Assembly (NCBI GenBank): GCA_020434605.1 | Contig: JAGRAL010000080.1 | Coordinates: 1-13,438 of the forward strand | DNA: 13,438 nucleotides | Source of the DNA: Bdellovibrionales bacterium | GTDB lineage: Bacteria > Bdellovibrionota > Bdellovibrionia > Bdellovibrionales > UBA840 | Direction: 5' to 3' | Part shown: one piece after another, positions 6,565 to 13,438 of the stretch | How the letters are laid out: each line of letters opens with the position of its first letter | Position numbering within the stretch: position 1 is the stretch's first letter | Program-made: the position numbers and the translations under genes | Notes under the pieces: generated by a model | What the model saw: only the letters and a program-made list of their open reading frames with translations | Databases searched by the model: none | Told to the model about the DNA's origin: nothing

Positions 6565-7812
6565 TTACCATTTAAAATCTGGGTATTTTAAAAAGAGATC
6601 AGCTTCATTATCAGCATCGCGAATTTTTAAAATACTCATATCTTCTTTTAATAAATATTCTGCTGGCCTTGGACGGTGGTTATAATTCGAACTCATAACA
6701 TGTCCATAAGCACCGCTATTTTCAATAGCTAATACATCCCCAACTTGCGGATTAACTAGTTTTCTTGCCTCTGGATAGACATCCGTATTTTCACAAATTT
6801 GACCGCAAATCCAATACTCACCTGCTTCACCAGACTTTGACTCTAATTGTGTTACTGGGTGGTAGGACTGATACATGGCTGGTCGAACCATAGTTGTCAT
6901 CCCGCCATCCACTCCGACAAAATTTTTATATGATTTTTTAATATGATGAATTTTAGTCAGTAAGATACCAGCATCTGCAACTACATACCTCCCCGGCTCC
7001 ATAGCTAGTTTTGGTGTACCAATATTTAATTCAGGAAGTCTTTTTTTAAACACATCCGAGACCGAAGAAAATAGAGACTTAATGTTAAGTTCATTCTCGC
7101 CCTTCTTGTACGGAACCCCCAAACCTCCGCCGATATTTATAAATTCTAGCGGAATATTTAGTGGGCTAATATGTTTTTTAATAATATCAAATAAAAGCTC
7201 GGTGATCTCAGCAAAATATGAATCGTCTAAATTATTTGAACCTGTCATCATGTGTATGCCTAGGCGTTTGATACCAGCATCGACACAAGCCTTATAGGCC
7301 GTCCCCGTCTCTTCATGTGGAATACCAAACTTACCGTCTTTACCACCAGTCACCACTCCCGCATGTGAGCCTCGCCCAACTCCTGGATTGATTCGAACTG
7401 ACAATACTTCGGGTGTGCCGAAGGCTAAGACATCTTTTAGGCGCCTATGATCATCTAAATTTAAAACGCAGCCAGTATCTAGAGCTACTTTAAAATCTGA
7501 TGAGGTTTCGAAGTTCCCTGTGTAAGTGGATTTTTTCATATCAAAGCCCACTCGTTTAGCTAGCTTCATCTCTACTGGAGAAGAGCAGTCTGCTCCAATT
7601 TCTTCTTCAGCGATGATCTTTAAAATATGTGGGTTTGAATTAGCTTTAATGGCGTACTGTAACCTAAAGTCAGAAAAAAAAGGACTAGCTGCCGCTTTTA
7701 AATTTCGAATGTTTTCGCGAATTCTTTTTTCAGAATAAATATAACAAGGCGTTTCTACTGTTTTAGAAAACGTAAGTAAATCGAAAGGCTCAAAATTACG
7801 GATTAAAGACAT
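6565..7812 (-). CDS. lysA: Diaminopimelate decarboxylase
   Basis: LysA is a PLP enzyme that decarboxylates meso-diaminopimelate to L-lysine, the last step of lysine synthesis in the cytoplasm. The 415-residue protein has the fold-type III alanine-racemase-like barrel then a beta domain. The PLP lysine is K56 in YAIKAN, the phosphate-binding loop is GGGLG at 228-232, EPGR is at 272-275, the active-site C340-E341 is followed by N-T-D, and GAYG (367-370) is followed by MSSNYNHRPRPAE. The usual HIGS motif appears as H187-M-M-T-G-S, a recognised-looking variation on that loop. The length is typical. The start follows rpmG by 41 bases on the same strand, so the two probably share a transcript. There is no clear ribosome site before the ATG, and an inverted repeat lies in that spacer. 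Confidence 0.96.
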   Translation of the reverse strand: MSLIRNFEPFDLLTFSKTVETPCYIYSEKRIRENIRNLKAAASPFFSDFRLQYAIKANSNPHILKIIAEEEIGADCSSPVEMKLAKRVGFDMKKSTYTGNFETSSDFKVALDTGCVLNLDDHRRLKDVLAFGTPEVLSVRINPGVGRGSHAGVVTGGKDGKFGIPHEETGTAYKACVDAGIKRLGIHMMTGSNNLDDSYFAEITELLFDIIKKHISPLNIPLEFINIGGGLGVPYKKGENELNIKSLFSSVSDVFKKRLPELNIGTPKLAMEPGRYVVADAGILLTKIHHIKKSYKNFVGVDGGMTTMVRPAMYQSYHPVTQLESKSGEAGEYWICGQICENTDVYPEARKLVNPQVGDVLAIENSGAYGHVMSSNYNHRPRPAEYLLKEDMSILKIRDADNEADLFLKYPDFKW

Positions 7813-7820
7813 TGTAATAT

Positions 7821-7845
7821 GCTTAAACAGCTAGGCCATTTAAGC
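7821..7845 (-). repeat. Inverted repeat in the rpmG-lysA spacer
   Basis: GCTTAAA (7821-7827) and TTTAAGC (7839-7845) are perfect 7-base arms around an 11-base loop. It occupies the place where the lysA ribosome site would be expected. No T-run follows on the minus strand, so it is unlikely to be a terminator. It could be a processing or translation-control hairpin. Confidence 0.45.
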
Positions 7846-7853
7846 AAGAAAGT

Positions 7854-8033
7854 TTACTTAATTTCTTTATGAACTGTGTGACGATTTAGAGCTGGGTTGA
7901 ACTTTTTCTTCTCTAAACGCTCAGGGTGAGTTTGAGTATTTTTCTTAGTAGTATATCGAGAAGGAGACTTTCCTTCTTTACGAGCTTCTGTGCATTCTAA
8001 TGTAATTATACGTACTTTACCTTTTTTGGCCAT
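7854..8033 (-). CDS. rpmG: Large ribosomal subunit protein bL33
   Basis: bL33 is a small basic protein of the 50S subunit near the E site. I translated 59 residues from ATG at 8033 to TAA at 7854. They begin MAKKGKVRIITLECTEARKE, continue SRYTTKKN and PERLEKKKFNPALNRHTVHK, and end EIK, matching the family along its length. Of the four zinc cysteines of the zinc-binding type only one remains (C14 in LECTEA); the others are Ala, Asn and Leu, so this is a zinc-free form. AGGAG lies nine bases before the start. It is the first gene of a probable rpmG-lysA unit. Confidence 0.95.
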   Translation of the reverse strand: MAKKGKVRIITLECTEARKEGKSPSRYTTKKNTQTHPERLEKKKFNPALNRHTVHKEIK

Positions 8034-8074
8034 CTTGCCACTCCTACCTAAAACTCACTTTTTGACGAAGCAAT

Positions 8075-8104
8075 GTTGTAAGGTATTTTGAGGCTTTATG
8101 TCAA
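8075..8104 (-). promoter_or_regulatory. Promoter of rpmG-lysA
   Basis: On the minus strand there is a perfect TTGACA -35 (8104-8099), an 18-base spacer and TACAAC as -10 (8080-8075). Transcription would begin near 8068, about 35 bases before the rpmG start. A TATAAT at 8139-8134 is closer to consensus as a -10 but has no -35 at the right distance. Confidence 0.6.
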
Positions 8105-8184
8105 TTATAAAAATGTTTAAGGTATCTAGCTCGATTATATAGCATTTAAGTGGTAAATTTGCTGATAAATAGTCTTTAAACGCA

Positions 8185-8229
8185 CTCAAGGCGGAGCCTA
8201 GAATATGAAGAAATAGGCCCATAATTGAG
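8185..8229 (-). repeat. Nested inverted repeat downstream of bcp
   Basis: CTCAA (8185-8189) pairs with TTGAG (8225-8229), and inside it GCCTA (8196-8200) pairs with TAGGC (8214-8218). The internal loop is symmetrical, 6 and 6 bases. It lies eight bases after the bcp stop. It lacks a proper T-run, so termination by this element is uncertain. Confidence 0.35.
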
Positions 8230-8236
8230 GCTAAAA

Positions 8237-8713
8237 CTACTTTTGCTTCTCTAAAAACTCCATCACATCCTTAGCCTGTTTTTCTGTCGAAGCCGAGCGA
8301 TCTAGCCACACGAGATTACCCTCTTTAAATAAAAAAGTCTGTCTAGAGGTAAAGCCAAAATGTACTGGAACATCAAAGGCTTTTGCCACTTCTTCTTTGT
8401 GATCGGACAATAGCATAAAAGGAAGTCGGTACTTTTTCTTAAACTTAGCCTGATCATCAACACTGTCAGTACTCACACCTAAAATAACAACCTTGTCTTT
8501 TTGTAGCTTACTGTAAGCATCTCTTAAGCTGCATGCTTGCGCCGTACACCCTGGAGAATCAGCTTTAGGATAAAAATAAACCAGCACATATTTTTCGTTA
8601 GCATAATCAGCCAGGCTTATCATTTTTCCGGCTTCGTTAAGCGCAGATACGTTAGGTAAGTGATCACCCTTTTGAATCGCAAAAGACAAACTAATAAGTA
8701 AAGATAAAATCAT
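8237..8713 (-). CDS. bcp: Peroxiredoxin of the BCP/PrxQ type, probably exported
   Basis: BCP/PrxQ peroxiredoxins reduce hydrogen peroxide and organic peroxides with thioredoxin-type electron donors. The 158 residues show the full core: VYFYPKADSPGCT with peroxidatic C56, resolving C61 five residues later (the PrxQ two-cysteine arrangement), ILGVSTDS, LPFMLLSD and an Arg at 125 in SRQTFLF. The N-terminus carries an extra hydrophobic stretch (1-12) before the point where E. coli Bcp begins, ending SFA, so the protein may be periplasmic or membrane-anchored. It lacks the basic residue normal for a signal peptide. GGGGAG five bases before this ATG makes the start convincing. The gene begins two bases after the aspartoacylase-like gene and is last in the mutL operon. 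Confidence 0.92.
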   Translation of the reverse strand: MILSLLISLSFAIQKGDHLPNVSALNEAGKMISLADYANEKYVLVYFYPKADSPGCTAQACSLRDAYSKLQKDKVVILGVSTDSVDDQAKFKKKYRLPFMLLSDHKEEVAKAFDVPVHFGFTSRQTFLFKEGNLVWLDRSASTEKQAKDVMEFLEKQK

Positions 8714-8715
8714 AA

Positions 8716-9585
8716 TTACTCCCCAAAAAAGTGTTTAATAGGCCTTTTATCAGTATACGAAAATGCAATTCCTTTTTCATAGTAGGCAGCTTCGTTCACA
8801 AAAATAGGGTAATATCTTTTTACCTCTTCTGCACCTAAACTTTTACCAGTAAAGGTCAAAAACGCGTGCTTCTCGGCTAACTGCTGATAATCTTGCCCTT
8901 GTAAGTCAGGATGTATCATTGCTATGATATTACCTTTTTCATCTCTAGGGTAATCAATACTTCCCATCTCTTTATAAAAGTAAGGCAATTTAAAACTATA
9001 ATCCACTCTTCCTGTTTTGTTGTATACCTCAATTCCTTCAAGCACCAACAATAAAGCAGATTTAGTGTCATTGTATGTTTTTGCCACGGCTAAGTTTTGA
9101 GCGATGGGTCCCACCTCAATCATAATGCCATGCTTTGCCATTTGATTTACATAGTGAGTATCCTGATCTAGCGTAACCGTCTCAAGAATATATGAGTGAT
9201 TAATTCCCCCTGCAGCACGATATCCAATTTGCCTAGACAATAAATCTTTTTTAGAAAAAATCCATGTAACGCCCATATTAGAGGTAGTAGTATGTAAATC
9301 TATAACAAACGTTGTCTCTGGATTTTTCACTTCAGCGTGAAGCTCAAGAACTCTTTGTTTCTCATATACACTATCATTTAAAGTTTCATTAAAGCTTCGA
9401 TTCAAATCATGATCTATATATCTCAAGTTATTAACGATGGCCTTAGGATTTCCTTCAACGAAAGAGATTTCAAAGCTATGATATGGATTCATCCAATCAT
9501 TTTTTAAGTGCCTGATTAAATTAACACCTGTTTTTTCATTGCCATGAGTACCGCCAACAATAACTACATTTGTGATTTTACTCAT
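8716..9585 (-). CDS. Aspartoacylase-like zinc deacylase (AstE/AspA family)
   Basis: The family consists of zinc carboxypeptidase-like enzymes; aspartoacylase splits N-acetyl-L-aspartate into acetate and aspartate, and AstE releases glutamate from N-succinylglutamate. The 289-residue protein has GGTHGNE with zinc ligands H14 and E17, the substrate-side R55 and DLNR at 60-63 in YIDHDLNRSF, the third zinc ligand H98 in DLHTTTSNMG, and the catalytic Glu E157 in IEVGP. The length is typical (about 300). By eye, the position of the human aspartoacylase Arg168 is Asn here, so the natural substrate may differ. The cytoplasmic protein has no signal peptide. The start ATG lies inside the end of miaA (ATGAGTAA, 8-base overlap) and the stop is two bases before bcp. 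Its link to mismatch repair and tRNA modification is probably only co-transcription. Confidence 0.88.
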   Translation of the reverse strand: MSKITNVVIVGGTHGNEKTGVNLIRHLKNDWMNPYHSFEISFVEGNPKAIVNNLRYIDHDLNRSFNETLNDSVYEKQRVLELHAEVKNPETTFVIDLHTTTSNMGVTWIFSKKDLLSRQIGYRAAGGINHSYILETVTLDQDTHYVNQMAKHGIMIEVGPIAQNLAVAKTYNDTKSALLLVLEGIEVYNKTGRVDYSFKLPYFYKEMGSIDYPRDEKGNIIAMIHPDLQGQDYQQLAEKHAFLTFTGKSLGAEEVKRYYPIFVNEAAYYEKGIAFSYTDKRPIKHFFGE

Positions 9586-10489
9586 TCTCTACACCCAAAA
9601 AACTTTTAACCTGATTTTTAATTTCAGTTATATTTGCAAGATCATGCCAGTGAATTGTTGTATCTTTCTTAAGCCATGTAATTTGCCTTTTTGCCAGTTG
9701 CATGGTCTTAGTTGTGATTTGCTCTACTAGATCCGCTTCAATAATTTCTTTATCTAAATATTGGCCTATTTCTTTATACCCTACACTATGCATAGGTTCC
9801 CAATCTTTAAATCCAGATGTACGTAAACGCTCCACCTCTTTAATAAAACCGTTATCTAGCATTCCCTGCACCCTAGCCCTAACATTTTGGCGTAAATTCA
9901 TTTTATCCACCTGTAGGCCTATTTTTAAGAGCGGAAAAGGAAATGCATCTGGCTTAAATTGAGTTTTTAATTCGCTTGGTTTGTAGCCCAGCCTAAGTAT
10001 TTCGATGGCTCTAAAAATTCTGTACGAATCATTTCTATCAATTTCAGCGGCTCGCGCAGAATCTTTTTTTTGTAACTCTTCATAAAAGCTATCTAGTAGC
10101 TTGGATTGCCACTCAGTAAGTAGTTGTGCGCGGTCATGATCGTTCATCTTGGGATTATTTGCCATACCAAACTCAAGAGCCTTAAAGTAAAAACCCGTAC
10201 CACCAACAACCCACATCACTTTTTCTTGAGAGCTCTGCAGAATTTTTAGAGCATCTCGTCTAAAATCACCGGCAGTATACTTTTCTCCAATTTCTACGGC
10301 AGATAGTAAGTGATGTTTAACACCTTGCTGTTCTTCTATTGAGGGCTTAGAGCTTCCAATATCTAGGCCTTTATAAATCTGAATGCTATCGCAAGAGATG
10401 ATTTCACCACCGAATTCTTTGGCTAAGTTAATAGCTACATTGGTTTTTCCGCTTGCAGTAGGTCCTAGTATAAATACGACTTTCATCAT
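9578..10489 (-). CDS. miaA: tRNA dimethylallyltransferase MiaA
   Basis: MiaA transfers a dimethylallyl group from DMAPP to adenosine 37 of tRNAs reading codons that start with U, improving codon-anticodon pairing. The 303-residue protein has the P-loop GPTASGKT at 9-16, CDSIQIYKGLDIGSSKP at about 33-49 (the DSxQ signature) and GGTGFY at 96-101. It has the inserted anticodon-loop-binding helices in the middle and ends with the RQITWLKKD region. The length is typical. The first ATG overlaps the mutL stop (ATGA). A second ATG follows directly, and either could be used. mutL-miaA is a common gene pair. The 3' end overlaps the next gene by 8 bases. Confidence 0.97.
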   Translation of the reverse strand: MMKVVFILGPTASGKTNVAINLAKEFGGEIISCDSIQIYKGLDIGSSKPSIEEQQGVKHHLLSAVEIGEKYTAGDFRRDALKILQSSQEKVMWVVGGTGFYFKALEFGMANNPKMNDHDRAQLLTEWQSKLLDSFYEELQKKDSARAAEIDRNDSYRIFRAIEILRLGYKPSELKTQFKPDAFPFPLLKIGLQVDKMNLRQNVRARVQGMLDNGFIKEVERLRTSGFKDWEPMHSVGYKEIGQYLDKEIIEADLVEQITTKTMQLAKRQITWLKKDTTIHWHDLANITEIKNQVKSFLGVENE

Positions 10490-12285
10490 CCCAAAATTCT
10501 TCCGAAAGATTTATCGAGCTGTGTAAAACTAAACTCTACAAAAACGGGCCTTCCGTGCGGGCAAAATGTTGATAGTGGAAATTCATCCATCTGCTGTAGT
10601 AAAGCTTGCATTTCTGGGTGTGATAAAGCTTGGCCTGCTCTAATCACAGAGTGACAGGCGATGGTAGCACAGATATCCCCAATTTTTCTTTCAAACGCAG
10701 TAGAGTCCTCTAAATCCATGATCTGACTCGCTAGCTCTACCATTGTGTTACCAATTACATGGTCTTTAACCAAAGCAGGAGCTGATATGATGGCCAGCGT
10801 ATTGTTTGCTAGCATTTGTAATTCAAAGCCTAACTTTTCTAGTTCTGCTTTGGCGGCATAAATTTTTTCCTTAGCCGCCTCTTCTATATCTAACTCGTAA
10901 GGAAACAAAAATGTTTGTGTTTCCACTTTTCCACTCTTCCACGCTACCATTAGTTTTTCATAGGCGATTCTTTCGTGTGCAGCGTGCTGATCTACTAAGA
11001 TTAAGGCAGAAGCTGACTGAGCAATAATATACGTCAAATTACTTTGACCCAAGACCTGCAGTTGCCCCCAGTATGGTTTAACTTCGAAGGAATTACTTAC
11101 TAGACTTGGCGCAGGTTTTTCTTCTTTTTTATTTTGATATGTACTTAAAATACTATTTAGTGAGTCTTGCGGCTGCGGCTCTTCCCATGTCTTTTGTGCA
11201 AATTGTGTGGTTGAAAACTCAAAGTTAACTTCTGGAAGACTTTGTGGCTTTAGGTCATCATACATTTTTGTTTCAGCACTCACCAAGCCATCTTGTACTG
11301 ATACTTTACGCCACGGAGCTTTTTCTAGCTCTTGCTTTAATGCTTCTCTAACAAGCCTAAACACAGCTGATGGCTCACGAAACTTCACTTGTGATTTTGT
11401 TGGATGAACGTTTACATCTACATCTTGAGGATTACAATCAATCCAGACACATACTTGTGGAAATTCACCATGCATCAACAAACTATCATAAGCGCTTAAA
11501 ATAGCGGATTGAATGCTGCGATCTACTATCCATCGATTTTTAACAAAAACCCAAATATTTTGCGAAGTTCTTTGCACATCATTTGGCGAAGTAAATACAG
11601 CATGCACTTTGTAGTCGCCTACTTCATAGCGAGTTTCATACATTTCTTTGATCTCTAGTAAATTTTCAACACGGTATTTTCTCTCAGTTTGTACTGGCAG
11701 ATCAAATAACATTCTATCATCATAAAAAAGTTGAAAATGCACCCAAGGGTAACTTAGCGCAAATGCACGAAAAACTTTTTTGATTTGTTGCATTTCTCCA
11801 GCTTCTGACTTTAAAAATTTTAATCTTGCCGGAACATTTTCAAACAATTGGTCTATTTGGATCGTTGTCCCCTCAACACCGCTAGATGTAACAGGTTTAG
11901 AGATTTTCCCAAACTCAGATCTAATTTCAAATGCATCTTTACCTTTTTTTTGCGAAATAATTCTTAAATCACTAACTGCTGCCACACAGGATAAAGCCTC
12001 TCCACGAAAACCAAATGTTGAAAGTTCCCATAAATCAGATGTCGAAGTGATTTTACTAGTGGCATGTCTTTCTAGAGCTAGTGGTAAATCTTTTTTTTCA
12101 ATCCCATTGCCATCATCTTGAATGGTAAAGCTTCTAACATCTTTAGAGACCTTTACTTTTACAAAGCTTGCGTTAGCATCAATCGAATTTTCAACTAATT
12201 CTTTGACTAGATTTGCAGGACGCTCAAGAACTTCTCCTGCAGCTATTTGATGTACAACTTCTTCTGATAAACGACGAATTTCCAT
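10486..12285 (-). CDS. mutL: DNA mismatch repair protein MutL (endonuclease type)
   Basis: MutL couples mismatch recognition by MutS to strand incision. The 599-residue protein opens with the GHKL ATPase: the IAAGEV region at 14-19, E29 and N33 in KELVENSIDA, DDGNGI at 57-62, RHATSKI at 73-79 and TFGFRGEAL at about 90-98. NVHPTK at 292-297 is in the transducer domain. A linker runs from about 330 to 400. The C-terminal domain has DQHAAHERIAYE at 432-443, matching the metal-binding DQHA(X)2E(X)4E motif, plus ACHS at 543-546 and CPHGRP at 575-580. These are the other parts of the nicking site, so this MutL should nick DNA, as in bacteria without MutH. No clear ribosome site precedes the ATG, though the start aligns with the family. 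Two runs of eight A lie in the coding strand. Confidence 0.97.
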   Translation of the reverse strand: MEIRRLSEEVVHQIAAGEVLERPANLVKELVENSIDANASFVKVKVSKDVRSFTIQDDGNGIEKKDLPLALERHATSKITSTSDLWELSTFGFRGEALSCVAAVSDLRIISQKKGKDAFEIRSEFGKISKPVTSSGVEGTTIQIDQLFENVPARLKFLKSEAGEMQQIKKVFRAFALSYPWVHFQLFYDDRMLFDLPVQTERKYRVENLLEIKEMYETRYEVGDYKVHAVFTSPNDVQRTSQNIWVFVKNRWIVDRSIQSAILSAYDSLLMHGEFPQVCVWIDCNPQDVDVNVHPTKSQVKFREPSAVFRLVREALKQELEKAPWRKVSVQDGLVSAETKMYDDLKPQSLPEVNFEFSTTQFAQKTWEEPQPQDSLNSILSTYQNKKEEKPAPSLVSNSFEVKPYWGQLQVLGQSNLTYIIAQSASALILVDQHAAHERIAYEKLMVAWKSGKVETQTFLFPYELDIEEAAKEKIYAAKAELEKLGFELQMLANNTLAIISAPALVKDHVIGNTMVELASQIMDLEDSTAFERKIGDICATIACHSVIRAGQALSHPEMQALLQQMDEFPLSTFCPHGRPVFVEFSFTQLDKSFGRILG

Positions 12286-12324
12286 GCTAGCAAATATGGC
12301 AATGTTTTATACTGAAGTCTATTT

Positions 12325-13149
12325 TTAAAATTGAAAAGACAGTGATGCTGTGATGCCCAAATAAGCATTCTCTTCATAGTAATATTTTGGCTCAAAACGA
12401 AGAGCTAATGAGGAGAACTTATAGACAAGTCCTCCAGAGAAAACCCCTCCTACTTTGGCACTAGATGTAGGTACAAGTTTTGTATCACCACTAATCTCCT
12501 GTACCAGCTCCACGTCTGTATACGTGACCCCAACGCCAGCTCCTATAAACGCTGTTAGCTTACGCTTAAAAAAATCCGCAAATGGATACAAGAGGCCAAT
12601 GTCACCAATCACAACAAAACCATCCGGCGCATTGAGTGAAATCTTTGAGTAAAAATCAGGTACCTCAAGAGAGTATAGCACATTCAAACTTAGTAAGAAC
12701 GCTCCATCAAAAAAGGAAAAGGGAGTCGTCAATGTTCCACCAATAAAATTAGTTTGAGAGTTTCCTGTAAAACCACCAACAGTATCTTCATAGTCGACCA
12801 TGCCAAACAACAAACCTATATGTGTAGAGCCAAAGAAAGGACGTTTCTTATTTTTTTCTTCGTTATTGCTATCAGGAAAAAAATTATCAGCTCCTGGTCT
12901 TCCGTTTTCAGGTCTCACATCAATATCAGAAATATAACCAATAACTCCCTGCTTAAAACGAACTTTATAAAAAGCACCAAAGAGTTTGTTAGACAGACTC
13001 ACTTTTTTACCGGCACTAAAATATCCAAGGATAGGCGCATCAAAACTTGGGCCCTTGTAAACGATAGCTCCCTCTGTAATTACAGTGCCTTTTTGCGATG
13101 CAAGCGCGGTGGAGCTAAACAAAAAAAATATAAAAAGCCATTTTACCAT
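12325..13149 (-). CDS. Outer-membrane protein with SH3b domain and beta-barrel
   Basis: The 274-residue product starts with a signal peptide (1-17, ending TALA). Residues 20-79 form a bacterial SH3-like domain: an early VITEGAIVYKGPSFDAP strand pair, a GYFSAGKKVSL loop and a closing GVIGYISDIDV. A charged linker (80-103) follows. Residues 104-274 show alternating hydrophobic strands with aromatic girdles (FFGSTHIGLLFGM, AFIGAGVGVTYTDVEL) and end SLSFQF. A terminal Phe is the usual signal for outer-membrane barrel assembly. The SH3b part would lie in the periplasm and may bind peptidoglycan; that is inference. There is no ribosome site before the ATG, but a TATAAT lies six bases ahead, consistent with a leaderless message. 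The gene is 39 bases upstream of mutL and may also feed transcription into it. Confidence 0.87.
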   Translation of the reverse strand: MVKWLFIFFLFSSTALASQKGTVITEGAIVYKGPSFDAPILGYFSAGKKVSLSNKLFGAFYKVRFKQGVIGYISDIDVRPENGRPGADNFFPDSNNEEKNKKRPFFGSTHIGLLFGMVDYEDTVGGFTGNSQTNFIGGTLTTPFSFFDGAFLLSLNVLYSLEVPDFYSKISLNAPDGFVVIGDIGLLYPFADFFKRKLTAFIGAGVGVTYTDVELVQEISGDTKLVPTSSAKVGGVFSGGLVYKFSSLALRFEPKYYYEENAYLGITASLSFQF

Positions 13150-13154
13150 GTGTA

Positions 13155-13182
13155 ATTATATTGTAGTGACTCGCTCACACAA
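13155..13182 (-). promoter_or_regulatory. Possible leaderless promoter of the SH3b/barrel gene
   Basis: On the minus strand, TTGTGT (13182-13177), a 16-base spacer and a perfect TATAAT (13160-13155). The expected start of transcription falls on or beside the A of the ATG at 13149. The spacer holds a small GTGA-CTCGC-TCAC dyad (13166-13178). Confidence 0.4.
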
Positions 13183-13188
13183 TTGCAA

Positions 13189-13425
13189 CTATGTGTTAGC
13201 AGATTTATCGTCTTGATCGTATAGTGGTTTTTGTATTTTACGTCTAGGAAGCCTTTCATACTGCTTAGTAGATAGTAAAAAGTTTGCCGAGTTTTTTCGA
13301 TCTAACATGAAGTTCTTTACTTTCTCTGCAGCCATCTCGGGGCTTTTGATGTATAAAACTGGATCAAAGCCGCAATACTGGCACACAATAGACACTCTCC
13401 AACGGATGTTAGAAAAGACTTCCAC
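13189..13425 (-). CDS. Small hypothetical protein with a C-x2-C pair (may extend past the window edge)
   Basis: No family is recognised. From a GTG start at 13425 it is 78 residues. A C-Q-Y-C pair (residues 15-18) followed by GFDP suggests half of a zinc knuckle, but no second cysteine pair is present. The rest is helical and basic, with KQYERLPRRKIQKPL near the end. AGGTGG lies four bases before the GTG, which favours this start. The reading frame stays open to the end of the window, so a longer upstream part cannot be excluded. It lies 39 bases upstream of the barrel protein gene on the same strand. Confidence 0.6.
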   Translation of the reverse strand: MEVFSNIRWRVSIVCQYCGFDPVLYIKSPEMAAEKVKNFMLDRKNSANFLLSTKQYERLPRRKIQKPLYDQDDKSANT

Positions 13426-13438
13426 TATACCACCTAAC

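Noticed and set aside
7813..8104. Lysine riboswitch upstream of lysA
   Set aside because: The spacer before lysA is only 41 bases and the rpmG leader about 35 bases, far too short for a lysine aptamer.
8134..8139. TATAAT (minus strand) as a second rpmG promoter
   Set aside because: No recognisable -35 at a proper distance. The TTGACA promoter nearer the gene is better.
8034..8236. tRNA gene next to rpmG
   Set aside because: tRNA genes often neighbour rpmG, but no T-loop, acceptor pairing or CCA-like end was found on either strand.
11780..12121. 113-codon plus-strand frame opposite mutL
   Set aside because: Antisense to the conserved ATPase domain of MutL, with no start signals.
12286..12324. 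LexA-type box or independent promoter upstream of mutL
   Set aside because: No TTAC-N3-GTAA was seen. A TATAAA is present without a -35, so separate transcription of mutL could not be supported.
12754..13155. 133-codon plus-strand frame opposite the SH3b/barrel gene
   Set aside because: Low-complexity antisense product with no ribosome site. The minus-strand gene has a signal peptide and a barrel end signal.

Overview
The window is AT-rich chromosomal DNA from a Gram-negative bacterium. It carries an inner-membrane type II secretion (T2SS) cluster, many proteins with signal peptides, and an outer-membrane barrel. The gspL-gspM-gspN order with a GspN of this kind, the style of the SSB and the many small secreted proteins of unknown function suggest a member of Bdellovibrionota or a relative. 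That placement is an inference from recognition, not from a search.

Left part, plus strand. The window opens inside the 3' end of a GspL-like gene (1-843), followed by gspM (843-1469) and gspN (1462-2412). Overlapping ends show that these three are one transcription unit. Then come a small secreted protein of unknown function (2543-3100) and ssb (3282-3713). ssb has a dyad in its leader and a strong intrinsic terminator. Last is a large secreted modular protein (3894-5615) with two Ig-like segments, ten regular two-cysteine modules and a long Pro/Arg tail. It has a recognisable promoter with a dyad next to the -35.

Meeting point. A hairpin at 5633-5669 has A and T runs on both sides and ends transcription from both directions. 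The convergent gene (5686-6399, minus) encodes another secreted protein, apparently built from two copies of a cysteine-paired beta domain.

Right part, minus strand, read from high to low coordinates: a small C-x2-C protein at the window edge (13189-13425), an SH3b plus beta-barrel outer-membrane protein (12325-13149) with a possible leaderless promoter, then a tight run mutL-miaA-aspartoacylase-bcp (12285 to 8237) joined by 4-nt and 8-nt overlaps and a 2-nt gap. A separate unit follows: rpmG (7854-8033, bL33 without its zinc cysteines) and lysA (6565-7812), driven by a promoter with a perfect TTGACA -35.

Housekeeping functions (mismatch repair, tRNA modification, peroxide defence, ribosome, lysine/DAP metabolism, ssDNA binding) are interleaved with envelope and secretion functions. 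The least explained material is the pair of convergent secreted proteins at 3894-6399. No tRNA, rRNA, CRISPR array, insertion sequence or prophage gene was seen, and no stretch above 300 bases lacks a gene.
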